Position numbers and translations under genes: made by a program. 15,461 nucleotides of DNA from Helicostylum pulchrum (taxonomy: Eukaryota; Mucoromycota; Mucoromycetes; Mucorales; Mucoraceae): contig JAIXMO010000131.1 in assembly GCA_025677825.1 (NCBI GenBank), forward strand, positions 1 to 15,461, read 5' to 3'. This document shows positions 1-6,169 of the stretch, piece after piece (positions within the stretch are counted from its first letter, which is position 1; each line of letters opens with the position of its first letter). The notes below the pieces were generated by a model, which was given only the letters and a program-made list of their open reading frames with translations, made no database searches and was not told the origin of the DNA.

Positions 1-1
1 T

Positions 2-430
2 AAAGGACATAATGTTGAGGGTGCTTGGATTATTGGAGGTATTCAAAGGAGTAGACTAAAAAATAAAATTAAGAATGAAAATAAACAAATGTTTTTAGTT
101 CCAATAGAAGAAAGAAATATTGAAAATATTGATGAAATTATAAAAAAACACATTAAAAAAGGTACCACTATTTATACTGATTGTTGGAAGGGTTATAATA
201 ATTTAAAGAATATCGGATATAAGCATAAAACTGTAAATCATTCTAAGAATTTTAAGGACCCAATAACTGGAGTTCACACTAACACAATAGAAGGAACTTG
301 GAATGGTTTAAAACAAAGTATTATTCCTAGAAATCGTAATAAAAAAAATATTTTACTGCATTTAAAAGAGTATCAATGGAGAAAGAAAAACAGAGAAAAT
401 AATATATGGAAAAATTTCTTAAAAGATTAA
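2..430 (+). CDS. ISXO2-like (Merlin/IS1595-type) transposase, C-terminal part, cut by window edge
   Basis: This encodes the last 142 residues of the DDE transposase that is complete in copy B; the frame is open from base 2. It contains the second catalytic Asp in IYTDCWKGY and the H-x-N-x-IE block (HTNTIEGTWNGLK) that carries the third acidic residue in the IS1595/Merlin family. The first catalytic Asp, the zinc ribbon and the DNA-binding region would lie upstream of the window. The sequence is identical to residues 151-292 of the copy B protein. The enzyme would cut and join transposon ends in the nucleus. The second element gene follows after 54 bp on the same strand. An internal ATG at 89 is not the true start. 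Confidence 0.88.
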   Translation, partial: KGHNVEGAWIIGGIQRSRLKNKIKNENKQMFLVPIEERNIENIDEIIKKHIKKGTTIYTDCWKGYNNLKNIGYKHKTVNHSKNFKDPITGVHTNTIEGTWNGLKQSIIPRNRNKKNILLHLKEYQWRKKNRENNIWKNFLKD

Positions 431-484
431 AAGTATTTTTATAAAAAAATTGAATTTCTAATAATAAATAAAATTTAAGATAAT

Positions 485-1333
485 ATGGCTTCATATAATA
501 TCAATTTATATGTTAGAATAAAAAAGGTAAAGTATATACATTTATTAAAAAAAATAAAAAAACTAGAAAATAAAGTACATTTATTAAAACGAGAAAATCT
601 ATGCTATAAATCTTTTAACAGACCTATTTCAAATAGCTTCAAAAATACACCGGAAGTTCAAAATAAAGATAATAAATATATTACGGAAGAAAAATATGAA
701 CTAGATAATGATGATACAGATGATGATATGCCAGAATTAATTGAGAATATTGAAACAGATGATTCTATATCCATTTATAAGAAAAAAACGATTAATAATA
801 CAGCATATATAAAAACTATAGAAAATAATAATAATAATAATAGCAATAAAGATATTATGGAAGAAGACTATGAATTAGATAGTGAAGAAACTGATGATTA
901 TATGCCAGAATTAATTGAGAATTTAGAAAAAGATAGAAATAAAGATAACAAAAGAAATAAATATAAAAAATTAGATAATAAGAAAGAGGTTATAAAAGTT
1001 ATAAATAAATTAAAAGATAATTTAACGAAATTAAAGAAAAATAATGACCTATACGAAAAAATAAAAGCTAATAATAGAAATACATTAGAAACATTTGCTA
1101 ATATATTTTACAGATATACTAATAATGAAATAAATGATGATTATATTACAGATGTTTCAAAAATATATGACAAAAATAAATCAAGATTTCTAAAAAATAC
1201 AGAAATAAGCTATCTAATATATAGTAATGAAAAATTAATAAACAGTGACTATATATTCTCATTGTATACTTTTAATTCACTTAAAAAAACATCATTAAAC
1301 GGATTAATTAATTCTATTAATAACCTATTGTGA
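485..1333 (+). CDS. Transposon-borne accessory protein of unknown function, 282 aa (copy A)
   Basis: I do not recognise this protein. It starts at an ATG 54 bp after the transposase stop and ends 54 bp before the element end, so it belongs to the transposon. The N-terminus (about residues 10-40) is Lys/Leu/Ile-rich and could form a basic coiled coil. Two copies of an acidic motif follow, at about 68-90 and 126-148, sharing the pattern EE-x-YELD...MPELIEN. They are separated by a linker that includes six Asn encoded by an (AAT)6 tract at 824-841. The C-terminal 130 residues are Lys/Asn-rich and probably helical. There is no signal peptide or membrane segment. Composition is extremely AT-rich, unlike the chromovirus genes. 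A DNA- or transposase-binding helper is possible, but that is inference only. Confidence 0.75.
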   Translation: MASYNINLYVRIKKVKYIHLLKKIKKLENKVHLLKRENLCYKSFNRPISNSFKNTPEVQNKDNKYITEEKYELDNDDTDDDMPELIENIETDDSISIYKKKTINNTAYIKTIENNNNNNSNKDIMEEDYELDSEETDDYMPELIENLEKDRNKDNKRNKYKKLDNKKEVIKVINKLKDNLTKLKKNNDLYEKIKANNRNTLETFANIFYRYTNNEINDDYITDVSKIYDKNKSRFLKNTEISYLIYSNEKLINSDYIFSLYTFNSLKKTSLNGLINSINNLL

Positions 1334-1388
1334 ATATCTAAATTTATATAAAAAAGATAAACCTGAGACCTAAAATGATAATGACCCG

Positions 1389-1715
1389 TTACTACAATCC
1401 AAAAAATTACTCAAACCTGCTTTTTCTGTCGGCGATATCGTCGAAAGGTATAGAGATTACCGAGGTACTTCTTGGTCAGGCAAATTAGAAGATCTTTGGG
1501 AAGGTTTATACGTTGTAACTAAAGACCTGAAGAAAGGAAGTTACGTGATACAAAGAAAAAAGAAGAAAGGTGGCACTGAAATCAAGATAGTTCATGGGAA
1601 CCGCTTAAGAATATATAAAATCCCGAATGTGGGGTGGAAACTACAAGAAAACTATAAAAGAACAGAAATAAATGAAGATCTAAATCCACATATCGAAATT
1701 ATCTGTGATAAATAG
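1389..1715 (+). pseudogene. Integrase C-terminal (GPY/F-like) module, int copy 1, truncated
   Basis: The frame is open from the transposon junction to a TAG at 1713. It matches residues of about 348-440 of the 638-residue integrase on the minus strand (3598-5514); by eye about two thirds of positions agree. Shared blocks include KKLLKP, VGD-x-VERYRDY, GKLED, WEGLY and the HGN-x-L-x-IY segment. This is the small SH3-like module that follows the catalytic core in Ty3/Gypsy integrases. The catalytic core and zinc finger would lie left of the Merlin-like insertion, outside the window. In the intact relative this module runs straight into a long acidic tail; here a stop and about 300 bp of other DNA intervene, so the gene is broken. 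Confidence 0.82.
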
Positions 1716-2013
1716 TATCAAATTAAAATAATAAAAGAGACAGCAGTAAATAAGATGAAACTTCTTATAGATCTTTATTGATTAAAATTACTTTTAAAAA
1801 ACAAGAGAGGGAGCAAAAGGTTGCTCCTCTTAATATTCTTTTTATAGTCAAAGAACAACCAGGGTAACATGACTGTTGTTTAAGGTGGTACAAGTAAATG
1901 GCTAAAATGTTAATTAGTACAATGGTATTGAGGTGTTACGCGAGAACCTCAATTATTTAAGGTACAGTCTCTTGCGTTAATTTATGGTAAAATACCACAT
2001 TATCAATAATAAC
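1716..2013. other. About 300 bp of extra DNA inside int copy 1
   Basis: This stretch lies between the integrase C-terminal module and its tail in copy 1. In the intact relative the same two parts are joined by only about 25 codons. It is AT-rich with no convincing reading frame. It holds two hairpins, one at 1806-1830 and one with 8-bp arms at 1927-1934 and 1946-1953 (ATTGAGGT/ACCTCAAT). I cannot tell whether it is an insertion of a small element, an intron or simple decay: I saw no clear target duplication, LTR ends or tRNA/rRNA signature. A frame open from 1984 adds ten codons upstream of the ATG at 2014, but these have no counterpart in copy 2. Confidence 0.5.
1806..1830. repeat. Short hairpin in the copy 1 insert
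   Basis: The arms AGAGGGAGCAA (1806-1816) and TTGCTCCTCT (1821-1830) pair along their length with one bulged G around a 4-nt loop. The hairpin is followed by TAATATTCTTTTT. It resembles a terminator, but in this eukaryotic setting no function can be assigned. Confidence 0.4.
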
Positions 2014-2607
2014 ATGCAAATACAAGGCCGCTCCTCCCAAAATATCAATTCTCGTCTAGGTCCTAGAGAAGTTGAAATTGCTGAAGTTGATAGCGATAAC
2101 AAAACAATTGTCTCTTTTGGTGATGAAGGCTCCGTTTGTGAAAACGATGAGGAAGAATCGGAAGAAGTCGCTGGCTTAGGTCCTCAAGAAGGAGCTCCCG
2201 AACTTAACTTCTTAAATTTATTAGAAATTGAGCCTGAACAAACTTATGATACTGTAACCAAAGAAAAAGTGAATGAGTACAATGCTATGGTTATCTCCGA
2301 AGAAGTGAAGGCTGACATCTGGGAGTACGAGTCAAGAATGACTGATATCTCTAACCACAAGAAACGAAACACTGAACTCATGAATCGTATGGCTGTCAAT
2401 ATTATCAAGATCTGTCATATGCAGTTACCAATGCCTAAGGACAAGAATGAGTACGGAAGATATTTACATTTAAGAGGCTTTTACATCAATAATTTAACTG
2501 GTGATTCAAAGAAACCAGGTAGAACCCTTACTTTAAAAAACTAAATTAAAAGAATCGACGATTACGAATGCTACGAATGGTACTCAAACCTCCCAAAACA
2601 AGTTTAG
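2014..2607 (+). pseudogene. Integrase C-terminal tail domain, int copy 1, with an internal stop
   Basis: The ATG at 2014 opens a frame matching residues of about 465-638 of the minus-strand integrase. Shared features are the QIQG start, SRLGP, the T-x-VSF block, a Glu/Asp-rich stretch, an R-x(n)-RN...R-x(n)-IC-x-M helical segment, EY-x(2)-Y-x(2)-LRG and finally RTL-x-LKN. The frame meets a TAA at 2542-2544, where the relative has Leu, and then continues to match (IKR...Y) to a TAG at 2605-2607. The stop is therefore a nonsense change inside the old gene and not the natural end. The tail is unknown to me; its preservation in two divergent copies suggests a real domain. Confidence 0.75.
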
Positions 2608-2620
2608 GGACTAAACTTAC

Positions 2621-2646
2621 CAGGCCCTGCCCATATGTTACACACC
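2621..2646 (+). repeat. Conserved 3' flank motif of int copy 1
   Basis: Just after the end of the copy 1 tail, CCCTGC-x-CATATGTTACACAC-type sequence appears. The same motif follows the stop of copy 2 on the minus strand (3566-3590). Its conservation outside the coding region suggests part of an element's 3' region or a processing signal. Function unknown. Confidence 0.55.
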
Positions 2647-2918
2647 GTCTTTAATTTCCTCTTGTTACTATTTTGGTGAGCTATGTTCATTGAAGAGCTA
2701 TCCTCTTTAACAAGGATTGTCTTTTAAACTTTAACTTAAAAATAATACCTTTTTGTAATAATCTAAAATAATATAAATAACCATCAAAAAATCATACTCT
2801 AATAAAAATCAATTCACCTTTTGTAAACAACTTTATCTTATACTTCTCTTAACTTATAAAAGACCTTTAAATTAGCTCTTTTATTTTATCTTTACTTTAT
2901 ATTTAATTTTGTTCCTGA

Positions 2919-3262
2919 ATTCCCTTGGATCTTACTTTCCATTGTATCTTTTTACCAAAACTCTTTATTTACTTATTTACCTAAGTCGTTCTACTTATAA
3001 AACAGGAACTGGTGCTCACTTAAAACTTACTATTACCTTTTATCTTTTATTTTATTTCTCTACCACATACCAAATTCTAACAACTTTTACTATCTCCCAA
3101 ATTATTCCTACTATTACACTATGTAAGAAATTGAGTCTTAGGTAGTTGGGGTTACGTAGTGAGCACCAGTTCCTGTTTTGTAAGTAGAACGACTTAATTT
3201 GTATAGAAAAGTAGAGTAAAAATAGAGAAATACAATGGATCTTTTAGTCAACCCAAGGGAAT
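2919..3262. repeat. Inverted repeat: 39-nt core arms inside longer imperfect arms
   Basis: Positions 2982-3020 and 3158-3196 are reverse complements at 38 of 39 positions; the arm starts TAAGTCGTTCTACTTA and ends GGTGCTCACT. The 137-bp loop (3021-3157) is unrelated sequence. Outward of the core, further matching blocks occur at comparable spacing: CCATTGTAT at 2939 against 3230-3238, and ATTCCCTTGG at 2919 against 3253-3262. The arms are thus an imperfect repeat of about 100 bp with a sharply conserved inner core. The inverted repeat lies between the two tail-to-tail integrase copies, so each arm is best read as the shared 3' region or terminus of one copy. A small fold-back element is the alternative. 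Confidence 0.8.
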
Positions 3263-3457
3263 AATCGTTATTAAATAAAAAGATATTAAGCAAGATTTTT
3301 AATAAAAGGATCAAATAGTAATATGATCAAAGTAGTTATTTAAGTTTTTTAAAGATAAGAATATTGATTTATTTTATTTTAGTATTGTTTGAGGTATTTA
3401 TATAGTTTATATTTTTTTGTACGTTTTTTTTGTTTTATATTATTAATAAGGTTGATC

Positions 3458-3537
3458 AATCCACAAGGTGGATGATCCGTTCAATAGACGATCCATGCCA
3501 TGGATGATCCATGAGGTGGATAATCCATGAGCTGGAT
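3458..3537. repeat. Five tandem 16-bp units, mostly short palindromes
   Basis: Five units of exactly 16 bp lie head to tail at 3458, 3474, 3490, 3506 and 3522. The consensus is (g/a)ATCCATG-nnn-TGGAT, so each unit is a palindrome with arms ATCCA/TGGAT. Unit 3 (GATCCATGCCATGGAT) is the most perfect; unit 2 is degenerate. The array lies about 30 bp beyond the conserved 3' flank motif of int copy 2 and has no counterpart after copy 1. It could be a protein-binding array or a chance tandem expansion. Confidence 0.8.
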
Positions 3538-3565
3538 TAGTCCAAAAAAAGAAACATAGTTTTTC

Positions 3566-3590
3566 CGTGTGTAACATATGGTGCAGGGTT
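3566..3590 (-). repeat. Conserved 3' flank motif of int copy 2
   Basis: Read on the minus strand just after the integrase stop, this gives the CCCTGCACCATATGTTACAC motif also seen after copy 1 at 2621-2646. The motif ends within a few bases of where the two copies diverge. Confidence 0.55.
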
Positions 3591-3597
3591 GGGTAGT

Positions 3598-5514
3598 TTA
3601 GAGCCTAAACTTTTCTTGATCTGCCCAATTTTCATAAGGATCCAGTCTTTTAATTAGGTTTTTCAGTCTGAGGGTTCTAGCACTCTTCCTGGTACTACAG
3701 CTTGTTCCGGCCATGGTCCCTATCGTAGCTCCTCTTAAGTTGGCATACAGTTGATATTCCAAGATTGTCTTGGGTACTTCGGAACGCATGTTACAAATTC
3801 TTACAAAGTTTTGAGCAATTCTTCTCAAAAGATATTCATTTCTTGATCTTTCAGTTTCAATTATTTTAACTCTTGTTTCAAACTCGGCAAAATCCGTCTT
3901 GATTTCGTCTTGTAGCAGGCATGTTTCGAGAACATTCACGTCCAATAAATTCAGTTGGAAATTTTGCTCTTCTTCCAATATGACTTCCGGTTCCAGAAGT
4001 TCAGAATCATAGTCTTCAAAGGATACCACTGTTTCCTTGTCACTTTGTTCTTGGGGTAATGTTTCATTTAAAGGGCCTAATCGAGATAGTATATCCGTCT
4101 TGCGCGACAAACCTTGAATTTGCAGGCCTTGAGTAAGATCCGGGGAATTGGTCATTGAGCTTGATTCTTTTTCTTTTCCTGAATTCAGCAACTGCTCCAT
4201 CTTCGTCCTTTTATACTGTTCATTTAATCTCCACGCAACGTCGGGTACATTATAAATTTTTAGTTTATTTCCATGAATGATGCGTTTCACGATTTTGTCA
4301 TCTTTGTTCTTTCCTTCTATGACATAATTTCCTTTTCTTAAGTCTTCTACCACGGTGTACAATCCTTCCCATCTATCTTCTAGCTTTCCTGCCCAATTGG
4401 TACCTTTGTAGTCACGATAGCGTTCTACTAGGTCACCTACGGCGAAACCCGGTTTAAGTAGTTTTTTTGTTTGCACGAGCTTCTTATCAATTGCTTCTTT
4501 TTGAGCCTTTTGAGATGATTCAATTTTTTTTAGAGCATTTTTTCTAATCAACTGTAGCGTCTTTATTTGTTTTTCCACACGTTGTTTAATCATCGCATCA
4601 AATTCTATTTCGGTTGTTGAATCTTGGGTTTTCTTTGAATCAAAAGGGGTTTTAGGTTGGTAGCCATATAAGAGGTAAAACGGTGTCTCCTTTGTTGTCG
4701 CTTGCTTCATACTTCTATATGCGAAAAGCACTGAAGGAAGATAATAATGCCAGTCGTGTTTTTCTTCTAAACTTCTTCTAGACATAATCATATCGAAGGT
4801 TCTATTCCATCTTTCCACCAATCCGTTTGCCTTACTATTATAAAAACTTATAGTATTATGTCGCATAGAAAACTGTAGACACACCTGGTACACCAGTTCA
4901 CTAACCATAGGCGTTCCGTTGTCGGTTATACATAGTTTCGGGCACCCATGCCGGCATATAATCTCTTCATAAAGAAATAGAGCTATTTCTGCAGCAGTTT
5001 GATATTTAACCGCCCTGGCTTCCACGTATTTCGTGATGTAACATATTGCTACTATTAGGTAACGGTAACCTCCGCGTGATGTTGACACATGTTTTACATC
5101 CAACGCTATTTGCTCAAACGGTTCGTGTAACACTGCCACCGGATGCAACCTTTCATTCAAACTTTTTCTTTTGTGTCTCTGACATCGGGGACACTCTTCA
5201 ACGTATTTCTTAACATCTTTATTCATAGCTGGCCAATAGTACCTTGCTGCTATCTTGTTTAGAGTATTGTTGTATGCTAAGTGACCACCTAAAGGGTGTA
5301 AGTGTATACTGTACAGTGCTTCTATTGCTTCTGATTTATTTAACACTAATCGATGTTGGTACGAGTCAAAATTGCAGCGGTAAAGTTTCTTATTTAATAG
5401 GATGTAATTGTGCGCCTGTTTGGTAATAAATTTTAACTGTTCTTCAGTGGCCGTTGCTGGTATAACCAGGTTCAGTAAATATGCTTTTAATAATTGTATG
5501 TCTTGTGTCTCCAT
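3598..5514 (-). CDS. Stand-alone Ty3/Gypsy-like integrase with a novel C-terminal tail, 638 aa
   Basis: This is an intact frame from ATG (5512-5514) to TAA. Residues 73-111 form the H2C2 zinc finger (H73, H78, C108, C111). The rve catalytic core follows with D139 (IALDVK), D198 (CITDNG) and E234 (NGLVERWN), with 35 residues between the last two as in DD35E integrases. About 355-425 is a GPY/F-like module (VGDLVERYRDY, WEGLYTV). The last 175 residues are an acidic, then helical tail I do not recognise, shared with the broken copy 1. No reverse transcriptase, RNase H or protease precedes it: the 280 bp upstream have no frame. It would join DNA ends in the nucleus. It may be a Ginger-like DNA transposon integrase, a domesticated gene or a retroelement remnant; the intact frame favours one of the first two. 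Confidence 0.85.
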   Translation of the reverse strand: METQDIQLLKAYLLNLVIPATATEEQLKFITKQAHNYILLNKKLYRCNFDSYQHRLVLNKSEAIEALYSIHLHPLGGHLAYNNTLNKIAARYYWPAMNKDVKKYVEECPRCQRHKRKSLNERLHPVAVLHEPFEQIALDVKHVSTSRGGYRYLIVAICYITKYVEARAVKYQTAAEIALFLYEEIICRHGCPKLCITDNGTPMVSELVYQVCLQFSMRHNTISFYNSKANGLVERWNRTFDMIMSRRSLEEKHDWHYYLPSVLFAYRSMKQATTKETPFYLLYGYQPKTPFDSKKTQDSTTEIEFDAMIKQRVEKQIKTLQLIRKNALKKIESSQKAQKEAIDKKLVQTKKLLKPGFAVGDLVERYRDYKGTNWAGKLEDRWEGLYTVVEDLRKGNYVIEGKNKDDKIVKRIIHGNKLKIYNVPDVAWRLNEQYKRTKMEQLLNSGKEKESSSMTNSPDLTQGLQIQGLSRKTDILSRLGPLNETLPQEQSDKETVVSFEDYDSELLEPEVILEEEQNFQLNLLDVNVLETCLLQDEIKTDFAEFETRVKIIETERSRNEYLLRRIAQNFVRICNMRSEVPKTILEYQLYANLRGATIGTMAGTSCSTRKSARTLRLKNLIKRLDPYENWADQEKFRL

Positions 5515-5794
5515 TGTTGTATTTATTTATTAAGGTTGTTTTGTTTGTTTGATTTGTAATTAATTAAGTTGTGTATGCTTTTTTTGTATAGTTTTGATGT
5601 TGTTTTTTTTTTTTTTTTTTTTTTTGTGTGCCAGCTTTTTACGTCGTTCAGCGGTAGTTGGACAGATATGGTGTATAGAAATCAGAGTTATTGTAGTACT
5701 TAAACATATGACCTTGTACACCATGTATTCTTATTTAATGAGCTATCTTCCTAAACGAGACAAGAAGTCCGCATTCTCGTTAATTCGACCTGGT
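5515..5794. other. Non-coding flank between int copy 2 and chromovirus 1
   Basis: This is the 5' flank of the integrase on the minus strand. It contains T/G-rich sequence and a 23-nt T run. A modest inverted pair (ATATGGTGTATAG near 5668, TTGTACACCATGTA near 5717) is visible. I see no gene, TIR or LTR matching the 3' flank of the integrase copies. The stretch ends abruptly at the chromovirus LTR. Confidence 0.6.
5603..5625. repeat. Homopolymer run, T23
   Basis: A 23-nt T run, which is poly(A) on the minus strand, lies about 90 bp upstream of the integrase ATG. Read on the minus strand it could mark the tail of a reverse-transcribed fragment occupying 5626-5794, but I see no other sign of one. 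It may equally be a simple homopolymer. Confidence 0.85.
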
Positions 5795-6133
5795 TGTGGT
5801 AAATGGGAGTGTAGAATAAAGATATATATATAATAAAAGAGAGGGTCAAGTATAAATACTGTGAGACTGGATTAAAGTGTTTTATTATATAAAAAGAGAT
5901 CTGAGGATTATAAGAATCCTGTTCTAAGGTTGTATTTATACCATTTACCAAAGAGACACTAAGTATTTTTAGTAAGCTATATTTATTAGTGTCTTTACAT
6001 TATATCATTTCATGATGTAATTTATATGATAGACTTTTAGTTTATATTACTTAGCTTCATTTAATATACTAGTCTTTAACTATGATGTAAGTGTGTCTAG
6101 TTAGTTTTAATAATTATATCCCAGATCACGACA
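5795..6133 (-). repeat. 3' LTR of chromovirus 1, 339 bp
   Basis: Read on the minus strand it starts TGTCGTGATC and ends CATTTACCACA, so it has the canonical TG...CA ends. A second LTR of exactly the same length lies at 12771-13109 in the opposite orientation; comparing them base by base I find three substitutions and no indels. On the element side it is preceded by a polypurine tract. It contains TATA-like sequences and an internal stem AGACACTAA/TTAGTGTCT. A small frame inside the LTR is not considered a gene. Confidence 0.93.
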
Positions 6134-6145
6134 TTTTCCCCACCC
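6134..6145 (-). other. Polypurine tract of chromovirus 1
   Basis: On the minus strand GGGTGGGGAAAA lies directly before the TG of the 3' LTR, the position used to prime plus-strand DNA synthesis in LTR retroelements. A small palindrome (GGTGT/ACACC, 6147-6161) lies between it and the end of pol. Confidence 0.85.
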
Positions 6146-6169
6146 AGGTGTGAACTACACCGACAAGAT

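Larger units (their letters stand above)
1..1387 (+). mobile_element. Merlin/IS1595-like DNA transposon, copy A, 5' end outside window
   Basis: This is the 3' portion of a two-gene DDE transposon. Position x pairs with position 9163-x of copy B on the other strand. I checked the first 60 bases, the 54-bp gap between the genes and both terminal segments and saw no difference; the encoded proteins are also identical. Identity stops after ATGACCC at 1387: the next base is G here, whereas copy B has C, so this is the element end. The DNA to the right is an integrase gene read in frame from 1389, so the element sits inside that gene. About 520 bp of the element would lie left of the window if it is full length. 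Confidence 0.9.
2608..3597. other. AT-rich spacer between convergent integrase copies
   Basis: There is no credible gene here. The stretch contains the conserved 3' flank motifs of both integrase copies, the 39-nt inverted repeat and the 16-bp palindromic array listed separately. The rest is AT-rich; 3264-3457 holds nothing I can assign. Confidence 0.6.

Noticed and set aside
2909..3145. 78-codon plus-strand frame with hydrophobic residues
   Set aside because: It starts at a TTG, runs across the inverted repeat and its unique loop, and has the composition of translated T-rich DNA; no homologue pattern.
3458..3537. Possible CRISPR-like array
   Set aside because: Units are contiguous 16-bp palindromes without spacers, in a eukaryotic transposon setting.
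5760..5800. tRNA-like TTCGACC segment next to the LTR
   Set aside because: No cloverleaf could be folded around it; no acceptor stem or anticodon arm found by eye.
5594..5833. Frame beginning with poly-Phe
   Set aside because: Created by the T23 run and crosses the LTR boundary, so it cannot be an old gene.
5751..5951. Small frame within the LTR, repeated at 12953-13141
   Set aside because: It recurs only because the LTR is repeated; it covers promoter-like sequence and runs into different DNA at the LTR end in each copy.
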